The notes under the pieces are model-generated. The model worked only from the letters and a program-made list of their open reading frames with translations. It was not told the DNA's origin and did no database searches. DNA of 64,000 nucleotides from Cohnella panacarvi Gsoil 349. Its GTDB lineage: Bacteria; Bacillota; Bacilli; Paenibacillales; Paenibacillaceae. Numbering within the stretch: position 1 is the first letter of the stretch; the number at the start of each line of letters is the position of its first letter. The translations under genes were made by a program, and so were the position numbers. The stretch lies in assembly GCF_000515335.1 (NCBI RefSeq), contig NZ_KI911563.1, positions 263,735 through 327,734 on the forward strand, read 5' to 3'. Below are positions 34,504-42,834 of the stretch, in pieces.

Positions 34504-34926
34504 ATGTTTAAAGCATTTGCTAAAATGATTCTTTCATTTACATTGGTATCCGCGCTAACGATTAGTTCGGTTTCTGCAGCAAGTAAATCTGTAAAGATCA
34601 AAATTACTTATGTTAATGCAGAGCTAGTTGAGAATAATCATGTAGGCAACGAATGGGCGACTAGTGGTATCATAAATAATAAAGAAATCCTCGAAGGAGA
34701 TTCAATAATTCTTGATATGAAGTCAACAGATTCTATCAAGATAAAGGCAAAAGCATCTGAACTTGATAAGATCCCTGACTCAGGTTCAGGAAGCACATCA
34801 ATTAAGGTTTCAGCAATTACAAAGAAAACTACAAAAACATTAAAAGTAACAGTAAAGGAAAATCGAGGTAGATACTCAGGCAATACAGCGGAATGGAAAT
34901 TTATATTCGAAATTTCGAAGCTATAG
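34504..34926 (+). CDS. Secreted hypothetical protein
   Basis: This 140-residue protein has a signal peptide (MFKAFAKMILSFTLVSALT...SVSA). The mature domain has a beta-rich look (KIKITYVNAELVENNHVGNE) and ends in a Lys/Thr-rich strand region. No family is recognised. GGGAGG lies 12 nt before the ATG. Confidence 0.6.
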   Translation: MFKAFAKMILSFTLVSALTISSVSAASKSVKIKITYVNAELVENNHVGNEWATSGIINNKEILEGDSIILDMKSTDSIKIKAKASELDKIPDSGSGSTSIKVSAITKKTTKTLKVTVKENRGRYSGNTAEWKFIFEISKL

Positions 34927-34934
34927 TTTCATTA

Positions 34935-34969
34935 AGCCAAATTCAAACTCGAAATTGGCTTTGTTGTTG
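34935..34969 (+). terminator. Intrinsic terminator
   Basis: AGCCAAATT pairs with AAATTGGCT with one offset, followed by TTGTTGTT. It is 9 bp after the preceding stop. Confidence 0.65.
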
Positions 34970-35001
34970 AAAATGTTTGAGGGGCACGAATGACTCTTTA
35001 A

Positions 35002-35289
35002 CTATTTTTGTTGTTTGCGTTTCCAATAATACAGATACCCAAATAGCCCTATAAAAATTAATGCGAACCCTGGAAAACCAATTAGATTATACGACCATCT
35101 GATGAATCTAAAGATCCAATATAACGCAAATAGAGTAATTAAGAAGATAACTGCGTACATCGTATCATTGCTTGAGCCCCCTGATGCCGGACGACTTCTA
35201 TTATTTCTGCGACTTTGTTGACGATTATATCGTGTAACAGTATGTCTAACAGCATTTCTAACATTATTTCGAAAGCTCCATCGACGCAC
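35002..35289 (-). CDS. Small membrane protein of unknown function
   Basis: The protein has 95 residues. An Arg/Asn-rich N-terminus (RRWSFRNNVRNAVRHTVTRY) is followed by two membrane helices (YAVIFLITLFALYWIFRF and GFALIFIGLFGYLYYW) and a basic tail. It faces the recombinase, unlike most cassette genes. No family is recognised. Confidence 0.55.
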   Translation of the reverse strand: MRRWSFRNNVRNAVRHTVTRYNRQQSRRNNRSRPASGGSSNDTMYAVIFLITLFALYWIFRFIRWSYNLIGFPGFALIFIGLFGYLYYWKRKQQK

Positions 35290-35406
35290 TTAATAACCCC
35301 CAAGCAATGATGTTGTACAGTAATGGTTAGCTTAAAGAAATAGGACACAACATAGTATATACTCTTAAACAATTAACTAACAACATTGTATGAGGTCAAG
35401 ACCTTC

Positions 35407-35455
35407 ATCTAACACCATATTCACGCATCGAGACATTCGGCCCTCGGTTCAGCAG
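35407..35455 (+). repeat. attC-like fragment, left part
   Basis: The inverse core ATCTAAC, then ACCATATTCACGCATCG and a partial first hairpin, runs into the terminator of the next minus-strand gene. Confidence 0.65.
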
Positions 35456-35457
35456 AA

Positions 35458-35480
35458 CAAAAAATCCCCGTTTCCGGGGA
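35458..35480 (-). terminator. Terminator of the DUF898-like gene
   Basis: On the minus strand TCCCCG-GAAA-CGGGGA is followed by TTTTTTG. Confidence 0.8.
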
Positions 35481-35488
35481 AAGTTGAA

Positions 35489-35836
35489 TTACTCGAATGT
35501 AGTGTGTTTTGCTTTCCATTTCTCTAGGGCAATAAATAACCAAAAACTATAAATACCGATCGTAATGATACATAATAGAAACCACTTAATCCAGTTACCG
35601 AAAAGTCCGATTGCAGTGCCATGGAATTTGAGTCTGCGTCCTTCAACAACAGTGTGATTTATTTTCCAGCCATAAATCATGCACAATGCCCACGGATAGC
35701 ATATTCCTAAAGTGAAGACTGTAACAAAAAAGCCTAAAATTGACCAACCGATGTAAGAGAGCAATCCACCGTCAAAGTAAGATTTGCCCCCGCCGAGTTG
35801 ATTGTTTGAAATATGTACATTTACTACAGGCTCCAC
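35489..35836 (-). CDS. DUF898-like membrane protein
   Basis: The 115-residue protein has YFDGGLLSYIGWSILGFF, TLGICYPWALCMIYGWKI and WLFIALEKWKAKHT, the pattern of DUF898 (YjgN-like) membrane proteins. It has about three helices. The function is unknown. Confidence 0.7.
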   Translation of the reverse strand: MEPVVNVHISNNQLGGGKSYFDGGLLSYIGWSILGFFVTVFTLGICYPWALCMIYGWKINHTVVEGRRLKFHGTAIGLFGNWIKWFLLCIITIGIYSFWLFIALEKWKAKHTTFE

Positions 35837-36067
35837 TAACTCAACCGCCTCTCAAAAAAATAACTTCTAAATACATTATTCTACATTTTCAGTCATATAC
35901 CTTCATTTAATGATAAAATATCCCATATGAATGGCTCTAGCACCTTTTCAATCTTTGATGAGATAAAGGCATTAAAGAAATCTTTCCCGAACGACAATGG
36001 AGTCGTCAATTCAAGTTGGCGGGAACAATCTTAGAATACTTCCGTATGGGAAGAGGTGAAAGTATTA

Positions 36068-36361
36068 ATGGCAACTGCTAATAGAAATCAAAGAATTTGT
36101 GAGAAAGGTCATCATTACTTAAAAAGTAGCGATTGTCCAACTTGCCCGATCTGTGAACAAGAGCGTAAACATACAAATGGTTTTCTTTCTCTTCTCTCTG
36201 CACCCGCAAGACGAGCATTGGAACACAATGGAATTAACTCTCTGCAAAAACTGTCGATGTACTCTGAGAAAGAGATCTTACAATTACACGGTATGGGAGC
36301 TGCATCAATACCTAAACTTAGGACTGCATTGCAAGAAGTAGGACTGTTATTTAAGAACTGA
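36068..36361 (+). CDS. RpoA C-terminal-domain-like helix-hairpin-helix protein
   Basis: The protein has 97 residues. The N-terminal half has Cys/His pairs (ICEKGHHYLKSSDCPTCPIC), a likely zinc ribbon. The C-terminal half (LEHNGINSLQKLSMYSEKEI then LHGMGAASIPKLRTALQEVG) is the helix-hairpin-helix fold of the RNA polymerase alpha C-terminal domain. It could bind DNA, which is inference. AGGTG precedes the ATG. Confidence 0.7.
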   Translation: MATANRNQRICEKGHHYLKSSDCPTCPICEQERKHTNGFLSLLSAPARRALEHNGINSLQKLSMYSEKEILQLHGMGAASIPKLRTALQEVGLLFKN

Positions 36362-36372
36362 ATCTAATTTAC

Positions 36373-36413
36373 GGGACTTAAGGTAGTGGGGCGTCGTGAA
36401 TATAACGAATGGT
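36373..36413 (+). repeat. attC-like fragment, right part; last trace of the array
   Basis: GACTTAAGGTAGTGGGGCG then TCGTGAATATAACGAATGG resembles the 3' end of the repeats, with a damaged core. No further copies were seen downstream. Confidence 0.6.
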
Positions 36414-36439
36414 TGCCGGTGACAAAGGAGAGCGAAACA

Positions 36440-37081
36440 TTGAAAAAGTACATACTCTTCGATCATGATGGTGTTCTGGTTGATACTGAATTCTGGTATT
36501 ACAAAGCGGGAGAACGCGCGTTGGCTGACATTGGATTTGCTTTGGATAAAGATCAATACCTCCGTGACATGACTCAGTCATGGGGCACTTGGTCCCAAGC
36601 TAGGGCGGCAGGTATTGATGAACAGACCATCAATAAGCAGCGTGAGGTCCGCAATGTCTATTATCAGGAATATCTAAGAACAGAAGCCATAGAGATTGAA
36701 GGCGTAGTTGAAACGCTAGCTGAATTATCAAAGTACGTCCGAATGGCCATTGTGACGACCGCAAAACGTGCGGATTTTCAGCTTATTCATGAGAAGCGCC
36801 AAATTACACAATTCATGGAATTCGACCTTGTCCGCGAAGACTACGAGCTCGCCAAGCCGCATCCGGAGCCATACTTGACCGGCCTGAAGCGCTTCGGAGC
36901 TACCAAAGAAGAGACCCTGATTGTAGAGGATTCAAACAGAGGGTTGAACTCGGCTGTAGCCGCTGGTATCGATTGCGCTATTGTCCATAACGAATTCACA
37001 AAAACGCACGACTTCTCACAAGCAAGCTATAGAATCAAGAGTCTGATTGAACTAAAGGACATTATCCTGAATGAAACCTGA
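36440..37081 (+). CDS. HAD family hydrolase, beta-phosphoglucomutase-like
   Basis: This 213-residue protein has motif I LFDHDGVLVDTE, motif II IVTTAKR, motif III KPHPEPYLTGL and motif IV IVEDSNRGLNSAVAAG. The subgroup includes phosphoglucomutases and sugar phosphatases. TTG 36440 has AAGGAG upstream. A GTG at 36386 would translate the repeat fragment. Its composition is nearer the chromosome than that of the earlier cassettes. Confidence 0.85.
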   Translation: MKKYILFDHDGVLVDTEFWYYKAGERALADIGFALDKDQYLRDMTQSWGTWSQARAAGIDEQTINKQREVRNVYYQEYLRTEAIEIEGVVETLAELSKYVRMAIVTTAKRADFQLIHEKRQITQFMEFDLVREDYELAKPHPEPYLTGLKRFGATKEETLIVEDSNRGLNSAVAAGIDCAIVHNEFTKTHDFSQASYRIKSLIELKDIILNET

Positions 37082-37302
37082 GCCGGATTAATCAGGGGAC
37101 TCATTACGAAATGGATAGTCATTTTGTTTGTATTGATATTCATTGGAGTGATTGTAAGGCAAGTGCTAAACATACTTGAGTATCTTTAAGTCAGAATGAC
37201 AGCTCGAAGCGCAACGAGTGAGGAGGAGTAACTATTCATAATCGAAGACTCGCCTTAAAGCATTTAATTTACAGACCTCACGAAAGATTGGAGTGAATCG
37301 CA

Positions 37303-37722
37303 TTGTCATTAATGATATTAAATAATGTTGACCCCATAAACAAAGATTACGTAAGCAACAAGATGATAGAGTTCAATTTACAGCATTTTCCGGAGAATTT
37401 GAGAGGTCGATATCAGGAATTAAACTTGCAACTAGTTACTGAAGGTGGCCCGATAATCGGCGGGATAGTCGGAGAGTTTTGTTGGAATTGGTTGGAGATT
37501 CATTATCTATTCGTTGAGCCGGAGCATCGTAAGTTAGGTTATGGAAGAGCACTTCTGAGAGAAGCAGAGACAATGGCGCAAGAGAAAGAGTGCGACTTTA
37601 TTAAGCTGGATACATTGAGTTTTCAAGCATTGGATTTTTATCTGAAAGAAGGATTTCAGATTTATGGAACAATCGAGAATGCTGGAAGACATACACATTA
37701 TTATTTAAAGAAAGATATATAG
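37303..37722 (+). CDS. GNAT acetyltransferase
   Basis: The 139-residue GNAT has IHYLFVEPEHRKLGYGRALL (acetyl-CoA loop) and LDFYLKEGFQIYGTIENAG. The start is TTG 37303 with GGAG upstream. The substrate is unknown. No attC-like sequence borders it. The 220-bp gap before it holds only short, unsupported frames. Confidence 0.8.
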   Translation: MSLMILNNVDPINKDYVSNKMIEFNLQHFPENLRGRYQELNLQLVTEGGPIIGGIVGEFCWNWLEIHYLFVEPEHRKLGYGRALLREAETMAQEKECDFIKLDTLSFQALDFYLKEGFQIYGTIENAGRHTHYYLKKDI

Positions 37723-37910
37723 AAACTAAACTGTGTAGGAACTAAGAAGAGAGGGAGAACGATGAACAACGCTCCATTCATTCAAGGTTAGAAATACCCG
37801 GACGACAATATAGACCAATAGAAGTTCCGCCATTGACACCTCATCAAGTATTCAATAAATCGGAAGAGTAATTAATGAATGCAGGAACATGCGGAGGGGT
37901 TAACATATAG

Positions 37911-38396
37911 GTGTCAAAAAAAAGAACAATAGTAGTCACCTTGAGGATCATAATCGTAGGAATCATTGTTTCGGTGTATTACTTGCTGAATCAGAACCCA
38001 CTATCTACAACAGGCTTTTCGTGGAATGATCAAAGGACAAAAGTAACTCTAGATTTGGTCAATAACGGAAAATTCAATATTAAAATGGTTGAAATAAGCG
38101 TAAACGGAAAAGACCCTACAACAGCCCAGTTAGTTCTTATCTATTCGGGACAATTAGCCTCGAGCGCTTTGATCCAGGAAGACCCAATGGCGAAGTTTAT
38201 CGACATTGACAAGGGGACAATACATCCCAAACTACGTGCAAAACAAGTACAAAAGGCATTATTGGAAGGGACCAAGCCGATTCATTATGGACTCGACCTG
38301 ATGAATAATGAGAAAATAACAGAAATAACTGTCAGGTATAAGTATCTCGGAATTCGATATGAAAGAAAAATAAATTTAGATACTTGGCCTGAGTGA
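37911..38396 (+). CDS. Membrane-anchored hypothetical protein
   Basis: This 161-residue protein has one N-terminal helix (VTLRIIIVGIIVSVYYLL). The outer domain includes TKVTLDLVNNGKFNIKMVEI and ends in KYLGIRYERKINLDTWPE. No family is recognised. GTG 37911 follows GGAGGGGTTAACATATAG at a rather long spacing. Confidence 0.6.
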   Translation: MSKKRTIVVTLRIIIVGIIVSVYYLLNQNPLSTTGFSWNDQRTKVTLDLVNNGKFNIKMVEISVNGKDPTTAQLVLIYSGQLASSALIQEDPMAKFIDIDKGTIHPKLRAKQVQKALLEGTKPIHYGLDLMNNEKITEITVRYKYLGIRYERKINLDTWPE

Positions 38397-38501
38397 GGAT
38401 ACCGTTCAAGACATTGACGAAATGGTTCAAATCGGTCTTGCTGAACAACACGGTAACCAATAACTTTACCTAGACAGGAATAAGCTTTACGGAGGAATTT
38501 C

Positions 38502-39269
38502 ATGTTTCTACGTGAGATCATCAAGCTGAATGATAAGATACACAATCATGATCAACATCCATTCAACATTCCAACGGTCAGAGGTTTGAGCAGAATTTCT
38601 TTGAAACGAAATGTTACTTTCTTCGTCGGAGAGAATGGATCAGGCAAATCTACTCTTTTAGAAGCCATTGCTTATCAATGCGGTTTTCATACAGCTGGCG
38701 GAAGCCGGAACAATCAGTATGAAGTGGAGTCTTCAGACGCCCAGTTAGGCGACTATATCAGACTGTCATGGATGCCTAAGGTGAGTAACGGCTTCTTCCT
38801 AAGAGCAGAGACTTATTATAACTTCGCATCGCACATCGATCAGCTAGCTATGGATCATCCTTCAACATACGACTCATACGGCGGGAAATCTTTGCACAAG
38901 CAATCACACGGGGAATCTTTCCTCGCATTGTTTAATAATCGATTCGGTAAGCGGGGAATTTACCTCCTGGATGAGCCGGAAGCGGCATTATCTCCGCAAA
39001 GACAGATTCAATTTCTGAGTATCATTCACGAACTACAGAAAAATGCCCAGTTCATCATTGCTACCCATTCACCGATCTTAATGGGGTATCCAATGGCCGA
39101 TATTTATAATTTTGACGCGAGTCCGCTTTCAATCATTGAATATAAGGAAACCGATCAATATCAAGTAACGCGAAGGTTTTTAGAGAATAGGGATTTTTAT
39201 CTGAAAGAAATCATTGAAGATCAAGAGTCAGACATGCGTAATGAATCCAATTCGTCACACGACAATTGA
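38502..39269 (+). CDS. AAA/ABC-type ATPase with a C-terminal tail
   Basis: This 255-residue protein has Walker A FVGENGSGKSTLLEA (about 42-56), a signature-like SHGESFLALF, Walker B GIYLLDEPEAAL and H-loop FIIATHSPILM. It is a stand-alone SMC/ABC-type ATPase, the kind annotated as AAA family ATPase. The partner is unknown. GGAGG precedes the ATG. It overlaps the next frame slightly. Confidence 0.8.
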   Translation: MFLREIIKLNDKIHNHDQHPFNIPTVRGLSRISLKRNVTFFVGENGSGKSTLLEAIAYQCGFHTAGGSRNNQYEVESSDAQLGDYIRLSWMPKVSNGFFLRAETYYNFASHIDQLAMDHPSTYDSYGGKSLHKQSHGESFLALFNNRFGKRGIYLLDEPEAALSPQRQIQFLSIIHELQKNAQFIIATHSPILMGYPMADIYNFDASPLSIIEYKETDQYQVTRRFLENRDFYLKEIIEDQESDMRNESNSSHDN

Positions 39270-39286
39270 TGATGGGAAGGTGTACA

Positions 39287-39484
39287 ATGCCTTATATTAA
39301 TCTTCAAATAACGAAGGGTGCGAGTCGTGATGACAAAGCACGAATCGTTAAAGAATTTACGGAAACGTTGGTAAACGTACTCGGAAAGAAACCAGAACAT
39401 ATCCATATCGTCATCCAGGAAATCGAAGAAGAGGATTGGGGCTTCTCAGGAATGCTTACGGATGAATATAGGAAGTCAAGGTGA
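39287..39484 (+). CDS. 4-oxalocrotonate tautomerase family protein
   Basis: This 65-residue tautomerase starts MPYINLQITKGAS. After Met removal, Pro1 is the catalytic base of the family. KARIVKEFTETLVNVLGK and HIHIVIQEIEEEDWG match the usual pattern. The natural substrate is not evident. AAGGTG precedes this ATG, which places Pro at position 2 and fixes the start. Confidence 0.88.
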   Translation: MPYINLQITKGASRDDKARIVKEFTETLVNVLGKKPEHIHIVIQEIEEEDWGFSGMLTDEYRKSR

Positions 39485-39630
39485 TTAAAAAGGTTTAGCC
39501 GCGCGGATGGATGAACGAGGAACGGGTATTCGTCTCTAATCGCGGGATTAAAATTAATTCTACTCTACCCCCTCAATTTTCCAACCGCTTACGAATAATT
39601 ATGATTATTCAAAGCTGGGGAGTGGAGCTT

Positions 39631-39867
39631 ATGTCCGATCAAGTTTCGAAGTACCGATTCGTTAACGAGCAAGAGTACCTTAACCTGAAAGCATCTTATC
39701 GTTCCCAAGTCCAGGAGAACCAAAGGCTGAACGCCGAAGTTCAGCGATTAAATACGTTGATTCAACAATTATCCGAAGATGCAGTTGCTGCGAGAGAAGA
39801 AGCGGCGAATTATCGCGAGATGTATCTATCGCTAAGAGAAGGCAAGTACTTGCTGATCCCGAAGTGA
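39631..39867 (+). CDS. Small coiled-coil hypothetical protein
   Basis: The protein has 78 residues. Heptad-like YRSQVQENQRLNAEVQRLN indicates a coiled coil, followed by Ala/Glu-rich helix. GGGGAGTGGAG precedes ATG 39631, while longer frames to 39511 lack a site. A strong terminator follows at 39883. Confidence 0.6.
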   Translation: MSDQVSKYRFVNEQEYLNLKASYRSQVQENQRLNAEVQRLNTLIQQLSEDAVAAREEAANYREMYLSLREGKYLLIPK

Positions 39868-39882
39868 CTTCTTCCTCTATCG

Positions 39883-39917
39883 AACCCTTGAATGGAGTGT
39901 CCATTCGGGGGTTTTTG
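39883..39917 (+). terminator. Intrinsic terminator
   Basis: AACCCTTGAATGGA pairs with TCCATTCGGGGGTT around GTG and is followed by TTT. Confidence 0.8.
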
Positions 39918-40005
39918 TTGTTATTTACCTCGGTTTGTCTACATACCCATAATAGAAGCGAATAGTCGAACGGGTTAAGAGAATGATGCCGGAGTTGACC
40001 TAAGA

Positions 40006-40797
40006 ATGAGCACGAATCTAATCATCGTTTTCATCATGACCATGATTATACATACTGCCGAGACATTGTCATACTCCATACGATTCGCCGGCGTAAGACT
40101 AAATAAGATTGCGGTGGCGCTATCTCTGACCGGTATTATCGTACTCGTCTCAAGGACCGCCAACCTCATACAAGCCCCGCTGTCCGCCAAGTTTGTCGAC
40201 TATGCGAAGCATCATGCTTCTTTTCCGTTATTGAATCATTTGAGAATCATTATTCTGGCTTCTTCGGTAGGGACGTTATTGGCGATCATCCTTTTTCCTA
40301 CGTTCGTAACAATATCCGGTCGAATCATTACTCGCCTAGAAATCGCCGGGTCAATCCCCAAGTTGATCTCTAGCGTCTCCATCAGCCAACTGATGAATAC
40401 GAAGCATTATATTAGAATTCCAAGATTGAAGCTGAGTCAGTATCGTTATCTAGGCATATCGAAAAAGTTTATCCTGCTCAATATCTTTGTCACCTCGTTC
40501 TACACGGTCGGTGTCCTGTCGTCGCTGTACGCGGCTCATTTGTTTCCGGAGCACAGTATGACTGCATCGCAGGCGTCGGGAATCATTAACGGCATCGCGA
40601 CGATTGTGTTGACCATATTTATCGATCCCCAGTTAGGCCTGATCACGGATAAAGCTTTGAATAATGAAGAACATCGCAACCAATTAGGCAGAATCTATGT
40701 ATTATTAATGACGACCCGATTCATGGGAACGATGATTGCTCAATTCGTGCTGCTTCCCGCTGCATATTTCATCAGTTATTTCGTAACCATGATTTGA
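40006..40797 (+). CDS. amj: Lipid II flippase Amj family protein
   Basis: This 263-residue polytopic membrane protein has THETAE-like IHTAETLSYSIRFAGVRLNK, SRTANLIQAPLSAKFVDYA and GIINGIATIVLTIFIDPQLG, the DUF2837/Amj pattern. Amj is the alternative to MurJ for moving lipid II across the membrane in Bacillota. ATG 40006 is the natural start, although its ribosome-binding site is weak. It is probably cotranscribed with the next gene. Confidence 0.88.
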   Translation: MSTNLIIVFIMTMIIHTAETLSYSIRFAGVRLNKIAVALSLTGIIVLVSRTANLIQAPLSAKFVDYAKHHASFPLLNHLRIIILASSVGTLLAIILFPTFVTISGRIITRLEIAGSIPKLISSVSISQLMNTKHYIRIPRLKLSQYRYLGISKKFILLNIFVTSFYTVGVLSSLYAAHLFPEHSMTASQASGIINGIATIVLTIFIDPQLGLITDKALNNEEHRNQLGRIYVLLMTTRFMGTMIAQFVLLPAAYFISYFVTMI

Positions 40798-40812
40798 GAG
40801 CAGGAGGACGAT

Positions 40813-41130
40813 ATGAAACAACAGAGTATGAAACTGATCTTATCCGGGATCTTCGTAGTGGTGTTCAGCGGACTGGAGAAAATACTGATTTTCATGGCTT
40901 ACCAAGGGCAAGGAGTCCGCACCAATACCATTCTCAAAGATTTGACTCCTAGCGAAATTTGGAGGATCCCGCATTTCACGTTCGCATTAGGGTTATTGAT
41001 TCTCGCATGCGGGATTATTCCTATGATGAGCAGGATTGGATTTATTAGGACGCAGATTGAACTCATTAGAATGAGGAACGAAGAGTTCGATAAACGCCAT
41101 AATCACCACAACCAAGAAGACAATGCTTGA
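40813..41130 (+). CDS. Two-helix membrane protein of unknown function
   Basis: This 105-residue protein has hydrophobic helices LILSGIFVVVFSGLEKILIF and FTFALGLLILACGIIPMM. A charged His/Asn-rich tail (KRHNHHNQEDN) follows. AGGAGG precedes the ATG, 15 bp after amj. No family is recognised. Confidence 0.7.
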   Translation: MKQQSMKLILSGIFVVVFSGLEKILIFMAYQGQGVRTNTILKDLTPSEIWRIPHFTFALGLLILACGIIPMMSRIGFIRTQIELIRMRNEEFDKRHNHHNQEDNA

Positions 41131-41202
41131 GCGGCAAAGTACCGTATAAAGCGCACCGGGAAGCCAATAATGGATGGAATAAAGTTGCAGGGGAGAAGTC
41201 GC

Positions 41203-41748
41203 GTGTTTAATCATAAGGTGAATGAGCAAATTCAATTGAAGTTGCTAGAGCCGCGTCATGCAGACGAGCTTTATCGACTTTCCGATAACAATCGGAAACA
41301 TCTGAGGCAGTGGTTGCCGTGGGTCGACCGCACGCAAAGCGTCGAGCATACGAGGGAATATATCCAGTTTGCGATGAATCAATACGCGAGCAATAACGGC
41401 TTTCAAGCGGGAATTTTCTATCAAGATCAACTCGTCGGATGTATCGGACTGCACCAGATCGATTGGACGAACAACAAATCCTCCATCGGATACTGGCTTG
41501 CTGAAGCTTATCAAGGCAAAGGCATCATGTCCAAAGCTTGCGCGACCGTGATCCATTACTTGTTCGACGAGCTCCGACTGAATCGAGTAGAGATTAGAGC
41601 AGCCGTGCAGAACAGCAAGAGCAGGGCAATCCCGGAGAGATTGAATTTCACCAATGAAGGCTTGATTAGACAGGCAGAATGGTTGTACGACCATTACGTT
41701 GACCATGTCGTATACGGCATGCTAAGAGATGAATGGATGAAGCATTAG
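41203..41748 (+). CDS. RimJ/RimL-type GNAT acetyltransferase
   Basis: The 181-residue protein has the RimL signatures LRQWLPWVDRTQSVEHTREY, LVGCIGLHQIDWTNNKSSIG and YWLAEAYQGKGIMSKACATV. RimJ/RimL proteins acetylate ribosomal-protein or small-molecule amines. GTG 41203 has GGGGAGAAG in front. Confidence 0.87.
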   Translation: MFNHKVNEQIQLKLLEPRHADELYRLSDNNRKHLRQWLPWVDRTQSVEHTREYIQFAMNQYASNNGFQAGIFYQDQLVGCIGLHQIDWTNNKSSIGYWLAEAYQGKGIMSKACATVIHYLFDELRLNRVEIRAAVQNSKSRAIPERLNFTNEGLIRQAEWLYDHYVDHVVYGMLRDEWMKH

Positions 41749-41846
41749 ACCATAATCGAGCGACTTTGGGTTATAAAGGATTTTGCGGTTCATGCAACGA
41801 ATAAGTAAGAGATTCAATCGTTGGTTCTTAGCCTAGGTGAGGAGCG

Positions 41847-42011
41847 ATGAATATGGAAACGTTGTACGTCGTGAAAGACAACAAGATTACGCAGTATAAT
41901 GGTCAGACCAAGGAGAAGAACGTCTTGAGCGAAGCTGCGGTTATCGAAGCGTATGGGCAAAAGGCAATCGAGGAGATCAATCGGTTCGGATTCTACAACA
42001 TTAAAAAATAG
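41847..42011 (+). CDS. Small hypothetical protein, 54 residues
   Basis: ATG 41847 follows AGGTGAGGAG. It opens a 54-codon frame (MNMETLYVVKDNKITQYNGQ ... NRFGFYNIKK). A terminator hairpin follows at 42042. The coding composition matches the chromosome. No family is recognised. Confidence 0.65.
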   Translation: MNMETLYVVKDNKITQYNGQTKEKNVLSEAAVIEAYGQKAIEEINRFGFYNIKK

Positions 42012-42041
42012 CGCGCGATGACGTGTTCGTTCGCCAATCCT

Positions 42042-42075
42042 AAGGCTGCCGAAGTATCGGCAGCTTATTTGTTTG
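42042..42075 (+). terminator. Intrinsic terminator
   Basis: GCTGCCGA-AGTA-TCGGCAGC is followed by TTATTTGTTT. Confidence 0.75.
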
Positions 42076-42187
42076 GGCTTAAGTTTCTCTAAAGCGCCTT
42101 TACGCGCGATCAGGCATTCGATAGAATCAAGATGCGTGGCAATGGACGATCAAGAGAAGATGGTACGATGAAGCGGAGGGTGAACGG

Positions 42188-42826
42188 TTGAGGAGAGAAG
42201 CGTGCTTTCCTATTGCGATCCTACTCGCATTATTCATCTTAACAGGCAATCACGTTGGTCGTTCGGTAGGCGAAGCGATTTTCGAGATGTTAGGATTATC
42301 TCCTTGGTCTAATGCAGATGGAACCGGTTTTCATTGGCCCGCGCTGCTTGGATTGCCCATGCTAATCGTCGGATTCGTCGGAACCGTGAAGTATTATAAA
42401 CCGAGATACCCGAGAATCGTAAGCCGAATCGTCATCGGTTACTTGCTGTTTATCTTCTTGTACCCGCAAGCTGCGGAGAGAGCAACGTTCCTGCTGTTGC
42501 ATAACGCGGACGGATTCCGTTCTATCGATTACGTAAAGGAAGATAGCCACTGTACCTTCCAATCGGACGAATATAAGGTAATGGCTAGCTGTTCGTTCAC
42601 GATTTACAATTACGGCAACGTCGATGAAATGACGATCAAACCGATCCTAAGCGACGAGTACGGCATACGATTCGAGGCGAAGACGCTCCCCCTCCGCGAA
42701 CACGAGAAAAATAGTTTCGGCACGCAGTTCGAGGGAACACAGAACGAGATGACGGGTTTTCGCGGGTCCGATCGACAGATCGGGGCAGAAATCGAGCTGA
42801 ACGGGATGACTAAACGATTCGAGTAG
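42188..42826 (+). CDS. Membrane hypothetical protein
   Basis: The protein has 212 residues. An N-terminal helix (FPIAILLALFILTGNHVGRS) and two more (ALLGLPMLIVGFVGTVKY, IVIGYLLFIFLYPQAA) precede an outer domain with CTFQSDEYKVMASCSFTIY. No family is recognised. The start is TTG 42188 with GGAGGGTG. The phosphoesterase gene follows after 8 bp. Confidence 0.65.
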   Translation: MRREACFPIAILLALFILTGNHVGRSVGEAIFEMLGLSPWSNADGTGFHWPALLGLPMLIVGFVGTVKYYKPRYPRIVSRIVIGYLLFIFLYPQAAERATFLLLHNADGFRSIDYVKEDSHCTFQSDEYKVMASCSFTIYNYGNVDEMTIKPILSDEYGIRFEAKTLPLREHEKNSFGTQFEGTQNEMTGFRGSDRQIGAEIELNGMTKRFE

Positions 42827-42834
42827 GTGCGACA

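Larger units (their letters stand above)
19393..36413 (+). mobile_element. Integron-like gene-cassette array
   Basis: About 17 kb of AT-rich small genes, nearly all on the + strand, are separated by related GC-rich folded repeats. About 19 units are recognisable, and 14 have complementary end arms that pair within the unit. The proximal part is well preserved, and from about 31.1 kb the sites are truncated or internally deleted. The base composition of the cargo differs sharply from the flanking chromosome, indicating horizontal origin. Confidence 0.85.

Noticed and set aside
19981-36413. CRISPR array
   Set aside because: Repeats are 165-194 bp, divergent and separated by 500-900 bp with genes. 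No cas genes are present.
19981-36413. REP/REPIN or IS200/IS605-type dispersed repeats
   Set aside because: No IS transposase is present. The complementary arms belong to opposite ends of each gene unit rather than of each repeat, which points to cassette circles.
18198-36413. Prophage or conjugative element
   Set aside because: No structural, replication, relaxase or secretion genes are seen. The only mobility gene is the recombinase.
22653-36430. N- and C-terminal extensions reading RREYNN or LYSRRPT
   Set aside because: They are translations of the recombination sites in two frames, not protein domains. Starts after the sites are preferred.
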